32,374 nucleotides of DNA from Astrothelium macrocarpum (taxonomy: Eukaryota; Ascomycota; Dothideomycetes; Trypetheliales; Trypetheliaceae): NCBI GenBank assembly GCA_021030915.1, contig JAGEMR010000216.1, positions 1 to 32,374 of the forward strand, read 5' to 3'. Under the pieces are notes generated by a model. It made no database searches and was not told where the DNA came from. It worked only from the letters and a program-made list of their open reading frames with translations. The position numbers and the translations under genes were made by a program. Each line of letters begins with the position of its first letter. Within the stretch, counting starts at the first letter, position 1. Shown piece after piece: positions 1 to 11,820 of the stretch.

Positions 1-127
1 TTTGTTCAAGGGCTCACGCTGAGCTTCTGAGCCTTTTGTTCAAGGGCTCACGCTGAGCTTCTGAGCCTTTTGTTCAAGGGCTCACGCTGAGCTTCTGAGC
101 CTTTTGTTCAAAGGCTCACGCTGAGTC
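1..127. repeat. 34-bp minisatellite, about 3.7 copies
   Basis: Units begin at 1, 35, 69 and 103. The first three are identical and the fourth has one early substitution (AAGGG to AAAGG) and diverges after about 25 bases. Each unit contains a small inverted repeat, GCTCA-CGC-TGAGC. The array may continue leftwards out of the window. It ends directly against an AT-rich block, with a short hairpin (AACGCT-TTCCT-AGCGTT, 139-155) at the junction. Confidence 0.95.
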
Positions 128-480
128 GTTTCGGGTACAACGCTTTCCTAGCGTTCCTAACAAAAATTATTGAATAACGAATAATGAATAAATAATTCAA
201 AATAAAAATATTTTAAAATAAATAAAAATAAAAAAAATAATAAAAAATATCAAAAAAAATTCAAAATATTATGATAATAATAAAAAATCGTATAAATAAA
301 AATAAAATATTTTTTGATTAAAATCGTTTACGATATATAAAATAAATTTTATAATATTATTTAAATTAAAATAATTATATTAAATAAAATATATGAATTA
401 ATTCTATTGATTCAATTTTATCCGATTTAATTATTTATTATTGTTATTGAGGTAATTGAATTCGAACGTTCGGTGGTGAG
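128..480. repeat. AT-rich block with RIP-like composition
   Basis: Almost pure A/T from about 160 to 450. The few remaining C residues lie after T or in ACG, and the few G residues mostly precede A, the same signature as the large isochore further right. No coding sequence or element ends are visible. It abuts the truncated end of the transporter gene, so it is probably the decayed remnant of a mobile element. Its right edge is a GC-rich stretch (about 463-530) with a CGAACGTTCG palindrome at 463-472. Confidence 0.75.
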
Positions 481-530
481 AATTGATTTGGTGGTCGCGC
501 CGCGGGATCGGGCGCGCCGTGGTGGAGACT

Positions 531-2103
531 CCTACCCTTGGACGAAGACAATCACTCTGCGCAGCATTGTCAATTTTCACCGTAGCTTCCACTGCTTGCG
601 GTGGTGCACAAACCCTGGACCAACTGTACGTTTAGTCTAATTCTATAACAGATAGAACACTTATGAATCACCTCACCTAATTCTATAAGTCTATAAACTA
701 ATCTACGCAGAATTGTTTTTCGTGCCTTTCAAGGTCTTGGTGGTTCCGGTCTTCAATCCTTGACTTTTGTAATTATTGCCGAACTAGTAACGCCTAAAAA
801 GTACGCCCTTATGGCTGCCATTGCGTCCATAACCTTCGTACTTGGCTTCCTATTTGGACCACTCTTTGGAGGGGCAATTGTCAGCAATACCACGTGGAGA
901 TGGATCTTTCTTTTGATGTGAGCTAAAGACTAATGCTACCATATGCTTGAGCTCTACACTGACCTAGAAGCGATGAAGGCTTCCAGTTGGAGTTATCACA
1001 TTTGTTCTTATAGTCGTCTTCATTCCTGTCGGGTTTCCAGATATCACCTCTACGCGTAGGGCCATTCGACTGAACAAGCTAAAGGAAATCGATTTTCTTG
1101 GGGTTCTCTTGTTATTTGCATTTATAGCATTTATAATAAGCCCGCTCGAGGAAGCTGGAAATGAATACGCCTGGTCGTCACCCACCGTTATTGTTCTTCT
1201 TGTACTAGCCGCTCTCTGCGCCATTGCCTTTCCGGCATGGCAAGGTTACTTGGACTACAGGGACGGAAGTCGGCAGCCGGTCTTGACATGGAGACTTATA
1301 AACAACCGTATATTCATGAGTGCTTTTCTGTATGCGTTCGAACCTGGCCTTTATTCGCTTTGCTAATATCTCGCAGTATCACTTGTTTTGCTGGTGTTCC
1401 CTTGTATGTTGCTACAATTGAAATCCCTCAAGAATGGCAGACAGTAGAAAATGCCACCGGACTGGATTCAGGCGTCAAGCTATTACCATTTACCCTCTTC
1501 TATTCAGTCGGTACGGCAACAGCAATGATACTGTCGTCCAAGGTCCATGTGCCCGTCGTTTTTGTTGTATTTCTAGGCGCCTCGTTACAAATCATCGGCG
1601 CGGGAACTGTATCGCTGATACCGCTTCGCACTGGGGCTGGGAAGTACATATCCGAGATGGTCTTAGGCACTGGCATTGGCGTAAGTGTTGGTGTGTCAGT
1701 GCAATTGACGCCACAGCTTATCCGCGGCAAAGATCAAGGTCAGGCTATTAGCATTGATTCATCATTGACTACTTAAGCTGATAATCGAATAGCAGCGGCT
1801 ATGGGTGCTATAACTCAAGCTCGAGCACTAGGAGGTGTCGTTGGTTTTGCAATCACTAACAATGTGTTCAATACCTACATTAGAACTCATCTATCGAGCG
1901 TGGTGACTGCTGATCAGCTAACTCAGCTGTTGGCATCCGTCACCACTGGCCTTGCAGCATTGCCAATCAGTGCTCAAGAGACAGTCAGAGCAACTCTTGC
2001 TCGGGCTTACGATGTTCAGATGCAAATTATGATTGGATTCGGAGTAGCACAAATTCTTGTGGTCGCCCTGATGTGGGAGAAAAAGTTTAGGAGGCTCGTG
2101 TAA
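531..2103 (+). pseudogene. MFS multidrug-type efflux transporter, N-terminus missing
   Basis: A drug:proton antiporter-like membrane transporter of the major facilitator superfamily (fungal DHA2/TRI12-like, usually 14 membrane segments). Exons I infer are 531-625, 711-917, 979-1329, 1377-1738 and 1793-2103. They sum to 442 codons in one frame. Introns have donors GTACGT, GTGAGC, GTATGC and GTCAGG, with branch-like CTAAT, CTGAC, GCTAAT and CTGAT. The last intron removes an in-frame TAA. Recognisable pieces are LGRR (motif A), VFRAFQGLGGSG, AELVTPKKYA, LFGPLFGGAI with WRWIFL, PLYVATIEIPQ and MGAITQARALGG. Homology stops upstream of about 531, so the first two membrane segments and the start codon are absent; family members are usually about 100 residues longer. 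The remaining exons are open and look functional, suggesting recent truncation. If an undetected 5' exon lies left of the AT block, the gene could still be alive, but I see none. Confidence 0.8.
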
Positions 2104-4120
2104 GCTAATTTGGAAATAATCATGTTTTTGGCCTGAGATCCGGCTTCTTAGGGGCCAGCCATGGGGGAGACTCATGAATATCGATTTCTGGGTTGAAAAG
2201 GATATAACCAGACCTAGCAGGGCGAAATCAAAGTGGAAGTGAGCACAATTGCCTGGAAATCCCGCAAAGACTATTGTTAGAAAATTTTCATGCAATGATA
2301 GAGACTATACGTTTGTTTCAACATTCAATATAGCTATCAGGTTCCATGTCTAAATTTTACAATTGATGTGTTCCGCACCAGCCTACGACGTGATAGTACA
2401 TACATGCTTACTTCATTCACCACCTGACAGACTGAAACGATGATGGATATGGAATTCGAGATCACTCTATTTCTTGCAATGGTATTGTCATAGCCAGAGA
2501 TCTTTCTCGATGCCGCTACAGTTCCTATATTGCGACTGGTTGAGCTGCAGACTCTTAGTAGCGCGGACAGCGCAAGCAACGTACACAATCCACATCACGC
2601 GGTAGCAAAGTCATGAGCCTTGCTCCAAGAAAAGTCGCGTTTTGTGCATCGCTTGTTCCGGTCAGGACGGCTCGGTACTGCAGATGAAGGTATGTTGCAA
2701 CCCAGTGACCTGTGTATACCCTAACGGAGGTCTAGGGTCTGCAGCAGCTGAAGCGAGAGATCGGCAGGGAATGAATTAAGAGATGCAAACCTACTACCCT
2801 TTCTACTAGCGATGGATTGAGAAAGATTGTAACATAGTCAGCACAATCTCCCTCTTTGAGGAATGTTGTAAAGAGGTAAATGGCTTTTACAACGCACTTA
2901 CGCTTGAATATTTTGCTCAATGACGAGTCCTTTGCGTTTAAAACAAAAAGATCAAAGCCGCATTATGGGATACGAACTATGATCTACTTAAATATGATCT
3001 ACTTAAATGCGGCAAACAATGATTCTTCTCTTGTCTGTTTTGTCGTTGCCTATGCTCATGAAAGATTTGTGCAAGCTACCGGGCTAGGCAGACATTCGGT
3101 CGATGACATATGGAGATGACAAGAGTAGGAAAGTGCAGTGATGATTACGATAAAGTATCGCACTACTTTATGTATTAAAACCGATCAGAACAGTAACGAG
3201 GCTATGCTATTTCGGGAACTCGGCTGTATGAGAAAATAGAAGCCGTTACTTTCGAGGAAAAACCTAAAGCTCTCTGCATTTAGATGACTGCCATTCGGCT
3301 TTTACGACTGCGCTCGCTCAAGTGCGGCTGACAAATTTCCGAAGTGAATGCAAGGCGAGTGCATCGCTGACCACAATCCGCCGTTAGTGGCGCCTGTCGT
3401 CGTAAGACAAATCGGCATCGGAATCGCCGACTCAATATCTGATGCGTTGCATGTGGATACATATGATTACTGGTCACTGGTTATGACGCGGAGCAATATT
3501 TCATTCGAAGTTGTCTTCTGTGTATAAGGCACGTATGAGGTGTGTGGCTGCAGGATACCGCACTCCTGCAGTCTGTACTTTTCGCTAGCTTTCGAGAGCG
3601 AGCTGCATATGCCAAACGCGGAAGCTCCTCCGTCTGTGCCTCTTCTGATCTCGCTTTGTAACTCTTGTTTCATGTCTGTACTTGAAAGCAAATACGAAGA
3701 TCCAACACCTATCCTTGACTGTACATTGCAATACTACTAGTATCCACTTCTCCACACACATCCTCCGACCAGGCAAGGAACTGCTCTTGTTTTGTTGTGG
3801 TATTTGTCCCCGAACCTTCAGAAAATAAGGCCTGATCAACGCCTCAGGGATTAAAAGACCAACAGTATCGTCTCGTCGCCTATGTGCTTGCTTTTGGTTA
3901 ATTACCTTCCCAAAGGGTCCCAGGTTACACAAGGCCAGAGCAAATGACCTGCGACCCATTCGATACTATCCCGATGTACTAGGCAGCAGCCTTGACAAAG
4001 AACAAGCTTGTTTTCACGACCAGTCATATAGCAAGTTTGACGCTTCAGAAAAATCCATCAATCACCTCTACAATCATCTGATTCTTCAGCACCGTCGGGC
4101 TGTCACGGCTGATACGGACC
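2104..4120. other. Intergenic region, no gene supported
   Basis: About 2 kb between the transporter and the dioxygenase, with ordinary base composition. Open frames of 60-125 codons occur on both strands but none shows a recognisable family, an intron-linked partner or a convincing start. A 15-bp direct tandem duplication lies at 2978-2992 and 2993-3007, bracketed by an 8-bp inverted repeat (GCCGCATT at 2957-2964 and AATGCGGC at 3006-3013). The promoter of the dioxygenase should lie in the last few hundred bases, but I cannot identify specific sites. Confidence 0.6.
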
Positions 4121-5151
4121 ATGCCATCTTCACGCTATTTTGATCAACTTCCAGCTTTTCCGTCCAATATTCCGACGGCTGATATTCCTACGATTTCGCT
4201 CCAAAATCTCAATGACGGTAGCAATGATGAGTCCAAAAAGTTGTTCGAGGCATGCAGAGAGCACGGCTTCTTTTTGCTAGACCTCCAAGGCACCCAAAAA
4301 GGAGAAGCGTTGATATCGGCTGCCGAAGCCATGTTCGACGTGATCACAGCGATCCAGAATCTAGAGAAAAATACGCTGGATCAGTATGCTTTTGACCCAC
4401 CACGAACTTTGTTAGGGTATGCCTCGCTATTTTCTTTGTTCTTTAATCACGAGGATACTCATTCGCGTGTCTTGACTGTCTACAATCATTGATTAATCCA
4501 CTTAAATTGCTTGATCTTCGTTAGCTGACATGCCTGTTTCGTGCCAGATATAAGAGCAAAGGTAAGCAGAAAACAGACGATGGGAAGCTCGATGCTATGG
4601 AGATGTACACCTTGGGCCAAGATGATATGGTCGGCAACAGTGCTCCGCGGGAGCAACCGCAGCCAATAGAACAGCAGCGCCAGAAGATTGCTGGATTCTT
4701 TCATCATGCACATGACGCAATCGCCATAGTAATGTCTCAGCTTGATAAAGAGCTTGGTTTGCCGACTGGTACGCTCGCAAGCCTCAGTCCCCTAGACCAA
4801 CCATCCGAAACGTCTTTACGATTGCTTTGGAGCCGGCCCGAATCTCCCGAGCTTGACGAGAACCGGCGGATAACACTTGGCGGTCATACGGACATTGGCC
4901 TCATCACACTCTTGTTTCACGTGGCTGGAGGTTTGCAAATATTGCCAGGAGAGAGCGAGAACGTGTCTTCGAACTGGCGTTATATTAAACCGCAGCCCGG
5001 TTGCGCTCTGATCAATTTGGGCGATACGATGGTTGAATGGACCGGCGGCTTGCTTAGGAGTGCTCTCCATCGTGTCATGACAGCGCCTGGCGATCAGGCA
5101 AAGTCAGTCAGACAAAGCATGGCGTATCTCGTTCGCCCAGACCAGAGATAG
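4121..5151 (+). CDS. 2-oxoglutarate/Fe(II)-dependent dioxygenase (isopenicillin-N-synthase-like)
   Basis: A soluble non-haem iron oxygenase that would couple 2-oxoglutarate decarboxylation to oxidation of an unknown substrate. Exons are 4121-4416 and 4548-5151 (299 residues); the intron has donor GTATGC and GCTGAC before the CAG acceptor. The N-terminal DIOX_N part shows IPTISLQNL and CREHGFFLLDL (residues about 22-60). The catalytic core shows GGHTDIGLITLLF, giving the iron ligands His and Asp, the third ligand in RSALHRV, and the 2-oxoglutarate-binding R-x-S in RQSMAYLVRP. The frame stops at TAG 5149-5151, yet the next codons continue the usual family tail (MRRLKSSIIPP, then EWAGERS) in the same frame to TAA at 5296-5298. 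The protein is therefore about 48 residues shorter than expected. Many relatives sit in secondary-metabolite clusters; here only the truncated transporter is nearby, so cluster membership is inference. Confidence 0.85.
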
Positions 5152-5298
5152 ACGATGCGCAGGCTCAAAAGCAGCATCATTCCACCCGTGGGAGAGGGTG
5201 AAGTGGAGGACACTCGGTCCGTAACGGAATGGGCTGGTGAAAGGTCGCTTCAAATTCTAAGAGGGGAGTTGAGGCCGCCAGGCATGGTGACAGAATAA
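5152..5298 (+). pseudogene. In-frame C-terminal tail of the dioxygenase behind a TAG
   Basis: Continuation of the dioxygenase reading frame beyond the TAG at 5149-5151, open for 48 codons to TAA 5296-5298. It encodes MRRLKSS, IIPPVGEGE and TEWAGERSLQ, which match the C-terminal end usual in fungal members of this family. Loss of a CAG or similar codon to TAG would explain it. No short intron that would skip the stop is visible: the only GT nearby would give an intron of about 20 bases. Confidence 0.7.
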
Positions 5299-6540
5299 GT
5301 GGGACAACCAAACCCGCGTTCCCCCATCAACCCCACCAAATTTGCTAGTAAACAGTGGATATTTTGGGCCATTTCATCACAACATATTGAAAATGAAACA
5401 ATTTAATTAATTAATTAATTTCTCATTTTATTAATATTTGATGGAAAGATTTTGATTATTCAAATATGTATATAAACGATTTTATATAATCAATATCTAT
5501 TTATTGATTTTATTCTGAATTAATTGATTTTATTTATAATGAATAATTCTGATAAATTATTTTTATATAAAAAAATCACGGTGATTTATATGAATTCATT
5601 ATTTAATAATCTTTTAAATGATTTTAATGATATTAAAATTAGAATTATAAAAATAATTTATATATAATTTGATATCATATTTTTATTTAAAATTCATAAT
5701 AAAATTATATTTTGAATGATTATCATAAATGTTATTTTTATTTTTTTTAAAAATAATATATTTTCAAAAATATTTAAATAAAATAATCTAATATTTACGT
5801 AAAATAAATAAATAAATATTATTTAAAATTTTCATATATTATTTTTATATAAAATTGTCAATTTTTTTTTAATTCCAATATAAATATAATTCAATCTTAA
5901 AATTTTAATCAATAATAATCTAATAATATAATATAATATTATTTTTTTGAAATTTGAATTATATATAATCAGATTCATAATATTTCTAATATTATCGAAT
6001 AATCTAATAATAATTCTTTTGACCAATAATAAAATGAATTTTATCAGAAAAATATATAAATTTTTAATCTTTATTTATTCAATTAAAATGATTTCTGATA
6101 AAATCAATTCAGTTATTTTTTAATATAAATTTAATTTATCTATTTTAATATATTTTATAACAATAATAATCTTATTCAATAAATCGCCTTTTTAATATAC
6201 AAATATTATATGAAAAATCCAATTAAAAATATATATTCAAAAATATTAAAATATAATATTTAAAATTGAATATAATTTAATAAAAAATGGTTATAATCAA
6301 AATATAACTGAAGATTCAAATTCATTCTGATTTTATAATTGGATTTATATATTTAAAAATTATGATATTAAAATAATGATAAATAATAAAACGAGAATAA
6401 TTAAATATTTAAAAGATTTCATTTTTAAATTAATGATAAAATGACGAATAATTATTTTCGATTTTAAATATTTATTTTAAAATAAATCGATGAAATATAT
6501 AAATGATTTTATTTAACTGACGAAATAATAATTCATAATT

Positions 6541-6613
6541 AGATGAGTCAACCCCCACCGCTTGGCGCAAACCATCGTTTGGGACACGCATTATATGCGC
6601 TCCATTTACGACG
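6541..6613. other. GC-balanced island inside the AT-rich block, two small hairpins
   Basis: About 70 bases with normal GC content lie between decayed AT-rich flanks. Two short inverted repeats are visible: CAAAC-CATC-GTTTG at 6568-6581 and CGCAT-TAT-ATGCG at 6587-6599. There is no open frame, tRNA-like fold or LTR end. It may be single-copy sequence trapped between repeats, or a short late insertion. Function unknown. Confidence 0.6.
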
Positions 6614-6707
6614 AATATTAATTAATCATGATTATTAAAAATTCTTCAAAAAATATAAAATATAAAAATCAAATATAAATTATTATTATTATATATTTTA
6701 AAAATTC

Positions 6708-6712
6708 ATTTT
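6708..6712. repeat. Target-site duplication of the copia element, left copy
   Basis: ATTTT directly precedes the left LTR and is repeated exactly at 12055-12059 directly after the right LTR. Five bases is the usual duplication length for LTR retrotransposons. Confidence 0.85.
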
Positions 6713-6946
6713 TGTTGAGAATATACAGTTCAGGAGGATAATATCGCTTAGGGATCCCAGTCAGGATTAGCGTAAGAAGAAGAGGACTTCGTCCGCTTCT
6801 CTTCCATCATCTCATCTATATCTATCAATTCATTAATTAGCACACCAGCAAACAATACAATTGGCAATTTCTTTTATAATAATTCTATGAACGTTATTCT
6901 GAATATTCTTATTTCCATTATATTATTTTAGAATCTATATTTAATA
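6713..6946 (+). repeat. Left (5') LTR of the copia element
   Basis: 234 bp starting TGTTGAGAATA. The outer half (to about 6853) keeps G and C where the right LTR has A and T. The inner half has A and T where the right LTR keeps G and C. By hand count there are 41 differences, all transitions and with no gaps. Positions 6817-6852 are identical in both copies. Confidence 0.93.
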
Positions 6947-9900
6947 GATTATGAATCCGGATTTCGTAAAAGGCCATTCAGAATTATAATCGTATCACAA
7001 TATTATATAACATCGTTCATTATAAAAAGGCTTTTTCAATCTATTTATTCAGAGGATATAGAAATTGAAGGATATCATCGTTTTTTTCCATCCGCCGTAT
7101 ATATAAAATTTCAGATAACCTCAATTGAAATATTATTATTTTCTAAAAATGTATTTAAATCGTGAAAAGGATATATCAAATCAATTAATTTTAAAAAATT
7201 ATATTAATTAGATTCTAATTAAAAAAAACAGAATTTGAATAAAATCTCAAATATTAATGATTAAAAATTATTATTATTTTTTATTTTATTTATTTTATTT
7301 TTATAATTCGATTCGATTTTATTTAATTATTTTATAAATAATAATATCTGAATTCGTAAAATAGAAATGATTTATAATTCTTTTAATATATTTAAATTAT
7401 AAATTATGATTTTGATAGATATTTAAATGATTCATCAATAAATAAATATATTAAATCATTAATTCAATATTATTTTTTAAAAATATCAATTTTTTAATTT
7501 TTCAATTAATATTATTTAATCTTTTTATCAAATTTGAAAAAGATTCTAATATAATATTATATTAGATCGGCCAATATATATTAATAGAAAATGATAAATA
7601 TATAATAAAATATGATCAAATAAAAGAAATCTGAATAATATTCAAAAAAAAATATAAAAGAAAATTCCAAAATTTTTATCAGAAATTATCAAATTTAATA
7701 TATCATATATAGAATGAATGATAATATAATAATAGAAGAAATTTGGATATATTTAAATTTTTTATCAAAAAAGATTATTATAATTGAATCAGATTATAAT
7801 ATATATTTGATCCTAAAATATTATATTTAATAATTTTTATCAGTTTTATTTTTAAAATATAATTTAATATGAAATATGATTAATATATAAAATAAAATAG
7901 ATATAAATAAGATATTTTAATTATTCTATAAAAGAAAAGATAATATAAAAATGGAAAATATAATTATATTTGTTAAACGATCTTTTAATAAATAATAATT
8001 TATATAAATGATATATTTTTTTTATAATTAAAAGAATCATTTTATTAAAAATTATTTAAATTATGAAATGATGAAATAGATTATCAAATCAATAATTAAA
8101 ATAAATAAAAATTATAAAATTATAAAAAAATAATTATTAAATTGAAAATTATCAAATTCAGATGATCTAAAATTTTAAATCAAAAAATTGAATTTAAAAT
8201 TTAAAAAATTAAAAAAAAAGAATAAAAATAAATTGAATTAATATCATCATAAAATTCATATTATTTAAGAAATCTTTTTAATATTTTTAATTATATTTTC
8301 ATTAATATATATATTTTCAAATGATGAATATGAAATTATAAAATTCGTATAAATTGAAAAAATAAAAAATAAATTTTCATATATTTAATGGATATTCAAT
8401 TTTTATATTTTAATTCATATAATTGATAATAATTAATTTTTTAAAAGACCATTAATAATGATTTCAAAAAAATGGATTAAAATTGATAAAGAATATTTTT
8501 TATTTAAAAATATGAAAAATATAATTATAAAAGATAATAAAAATAATGAAATTATTTTATATATTCTATTTATATTTAAATTCGAAATTAATTTAATTTT
8601 TGAATAGAAATTTTATTATAATTATTATTTAATTGATTTAATATCATTAATAATTTTTATTATTATTAATCAGAAATAAGAATTAATTTTTATAATAAAA
8701 ATTTAAAATGGAATATATATTATATAAAATATTCTGAATCAATTATAAATAAAAATCTGTAAATATCAAAATTAATATAATGAATTAATTATATCCGTAA
8801 TTAATTAAAATATTAATCAATTTCAGATGGAATATGAAATGATTTTATATATTGATAAAAATCAAATTAGAATATTATTTTGATATTAAAGATTTGATCA
8901 TTTTGAAGATCAAATTTTACGTCAATTTTATAAAATGATCATTTTAAATAAAATGATTTTTATTATAAATAAAGACGTTTTATATAAAATTTATATTCAT
9001 ATCAAAATTAGAAAAATATGAAAAAAAATAATAAAAAAAAAATCATTTATTTTTGAATTAATTTTTATAAATATTTACGATTTTATTAAAAAGATTTATA
9101 ATAACGAATGATATTTTTTATATATTATAAATAATTATTTTAAAAAATATTAAATTTTTCTATTAAAAATAAAAAAGGAGATTATAAAAATTCTTTCAAT
9201 CTAAAAATTAAAAATGAAATGAAAAATAGAATTTATATTAAAATTTATATATTTTGATAATATAAAAAAATTATTTAAAATAATTAAATAATAAAAAAAG
9301 GAATTTGATATAAATTCTAATTTAATAAAATTATATAATTTAATATAAAATAGATCTATTGAAAAAAATATCCAAATTTTAGAAAAAGATATAAAATCAA
9401 TATTAAAAAAAATCGCTTTTTCAAATGAATTCTGATCTGAAATTTTAAAAACTGGAATATATATACGGAATTAAATAATTATTGAATTAGAAATTGATAG
9501 ATAAAAAATTTTATTAGAAGAAGTCTTTTATGGAATCAAATTATTAATTGATTATATTCGAATTTGGAAATATAAGATATATTTTTATATTAATCCAAAA
9601 TTTCTATTTGAATAATCAGATAAATTTATAAATAAAAGAAAATTAGAAATATTTATTGATTATAAAAATAATATTATAAAATAATATAAAATATGGATAT
9701 CTGATAAAAAAATAATAATTAAAATTTCAATAAATAATATATAATTCAATGAAAATAAAAAAATCGTATATAAAAATTTAAATCTTTCAATTAATATCAT
9801 TTTAAATATTATTTCAATTAGAAATTTAATAAAAAGATCATTAAAATCAGAAATTTAGAAATATGTATTATTTTATATCAAAATTCCGTTATAAAAAAAA

Positions 9901-10524
9901 ATAAATAATAAATTAATTGAAAGATTTTCAGAAATGAATTATAAAAAAATAATCAAAAATTCAAATTAAAATATTATGAATAAAACGATATAAAAAGAAT
10001 AAAAAATTTCTATTAATCAAAAAATTAAAAAAAATAAAAAATAAAAAAAGAATAATGATAAGAATCCAGATCAATTTTAAATGAAAATATTTCAAATTCT
10101 ATTTATAATTATTATAAAAATAGAATCAGATAATTCTATCAAAATTGATTAAATATTATTTATCATTAAAATCAAAAAAATTTCTGAATTTAAAATATAT
10201 AATGAAATTATCAATAATCTAAAATGGGGATATATATAGAAAAATATTATTAATAAAGAAATATAGATATTTATTATCAATAATATCTGAAAAATGATAT
10301 CTCAATCAAAAGGATTAAATATCATCATTTTTAAATGAATATTCAAAATCAAATATAATATTGATAGATCAATTAAAAAATTTAAAATAAAATTTATTAT
10401 CAGAAATTTTTTATAAAAATTCAGAATTAATTTTAAAAAGATATTTATATTAATTATTTGATACGATATATTATAAATATTTATAATCATAATTTATATA
10501 GAAGATTTTAAAATATATAATATA

Positions 10525-11440
10525 GATATTAATAATATTTTTATTAAATCTTTTTTGAAGAAAGATATTTATATGACAAATCCATCAGATATTTTTCTTC
10601 TATCAGAGACATATTTTTATATTTTATAAAATTTATATAATCTGAAATAAATTATATGAAATTAGAATCAGTATTATATTATAAAAATGGAAAAATTCAA
10701 TTTTAAATAAAATGAAATAGATTTTTATTTATTCATTTAATCAGAAAAGAATTTCATAATTCTGATATATATCGATAATATCATAATCGCCGGAAAAAAA
10801 TCAAAAGATATTCAATAATTCAAAAATACCTTTAATATTATATTTAAAATTAAAAATTTAAAAAAAATTCTGAAAATTCTGAAAATTCAAATAATACAAA
10901 ATCGAATTAAAGAAATTCTACGATTTAATCAAATATATTATATTTAAAATATTTTTTTGGAATTTTATATAAATAAAAATAATATCAATTCAGTCAGATC
11001 GTCCATAAATTCATATAAAAATTTTCGATTAATAGATTTTAATAATAATAGAATAAATAAATAAAAATACGTCAAAAAGATCGGAAAATGAATATATCTA
11101 AAAATCCAGATCAGATCAGATATTATTTTTATATTTAAAAGATTGAATTAATATTTTAAAAATTTAATAAATTTTCATATATTAATATTAAAGAAATTGA
11201 ATTAATATATTCAATCAAATAAAAATTTCGGAATTATATTTTATAAAAATCATTTAGATATTCTATTTGAATATTCTGATTCAGATTATATTATAAATAA
11301 AATAGATAGAATATTTATTTTAAAAAATATATTTATTTTTATTGAAAATCCAATTTCATGAATGAATAAAAAATAGAAATTAATAATAATATTAATAATA
11401 AAAATGGAATATATAATAATATATAAATATATAAAATAAT
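10525..11440 (+). pseudogene. Copia reverse transcriptase and RNase H remnant
   Basis: One reading frame (codons starting at 10525) carries the copia landmarks in order although it is broken by stops. 10525-10590 reads like the DVKTAFL...EDIYM segment of reverse transcriptase (seen as DINNIFIKSFLKKDIYM). 10768-10779 reads YIDN followed by IIIAG, the former YVDD active site with its second Asp now Asn. 11272-11289 reads YSDSDY of RNase H, and from 11344 ENPIS-stop-MNKK-stop-K, where TGA and TAG stand for the Trp and Gln expected in the family. The 81-codon spacing between the first two motifs fits copia RT. All lie in one frame with no indel needed, so damage is by point transitions only. Catalytically dead. 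Confidence 0.85.
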
Positions 11441-11811
11441 TTTAATGAATTATTCAAATTTTGAAAAATATGAAATAAAAATATCTGATTGAATTTTTTT
11501 TTTTTAAAATCAATCGTAAAAAAAAATCAAAAATTTATTTTTGATTCATTTATCAGAATAATAATTAGATTTTAAAAAAATAATCAGATTATATTGATAT
11601 TAATAAAAAATATATATATTCATGAATGATTAAAATATATTAATATTATTTATTATTATATATGAATATTATGATAAATAAAACGAATTATTATTGAATT
11701 TGTTTCCAATTCTAATATAATAATTGATGGATTAATCAAATCTAAAACTGATTCTAATTTTCAGATATTTATTCAATAATTCGGACTGACGGAATATTGA
11801 TCTTCAGATCT

Positions 11812-11820
11812 GAAAAAAAG
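11812..11820 (+). other. Polypurine tract of the copia element
   Basis: GAAAAAAAG ends exactly at the first base of the right LTR, where the plus-strand primer is expected. Some of its A residues may be former G residues. Confidence 0.6.

Larger units (their letters stand above)
5400..6712. repeat. AT-rich decayed repeat, left part of the isochore
   Basis: About 1.3 kb that is nearly all A/T, with residual C mainly in TC and ACG and residual G mainly in GA. No usable frame exceeds about 60 codons. It is the landing site of the copia element: the 5 bases before the left LTR (ATTTT, 6708-6712) recur after the right LTR. It is therefore older host repeat, probably continuous with 12060-13265 before the insertion. 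A GC-balanced island interrupts it at about 6541-6613. Confidence 0.8.

Noticed and set aside
1..155. Possible CRISPR-like array
   Set aside because: Repeats are contiguous with no spacers, and the genome is eukaryotic. It is a minisatellite.
2957..3013. Small MITE-like inverted repeat
   Set aside because: Only 8-bp arms and no target duplication. It is more likely a chance arrangement around a 15-bp tandem duplication.
531..5298. Biosynthetic gene cluster made of the transporter and dioxygenase
   Set aside because: No backbone synthase or cluster regulator is in the window, both genes are damaged, and they are 2 kb apart. Kept only as a weak inference.
5832..6026. 64-codon minus frame in the AT block
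   Set aside because: Composed almost wholly of Ile, Asn, Lys and Leu from AT-rich decayed repeat. No family resemblance.
10302..10490. 62-codon minus frame inside the copia element
   Set aside because: Antisense to the decayed reverse transcriptase region and low complexity.
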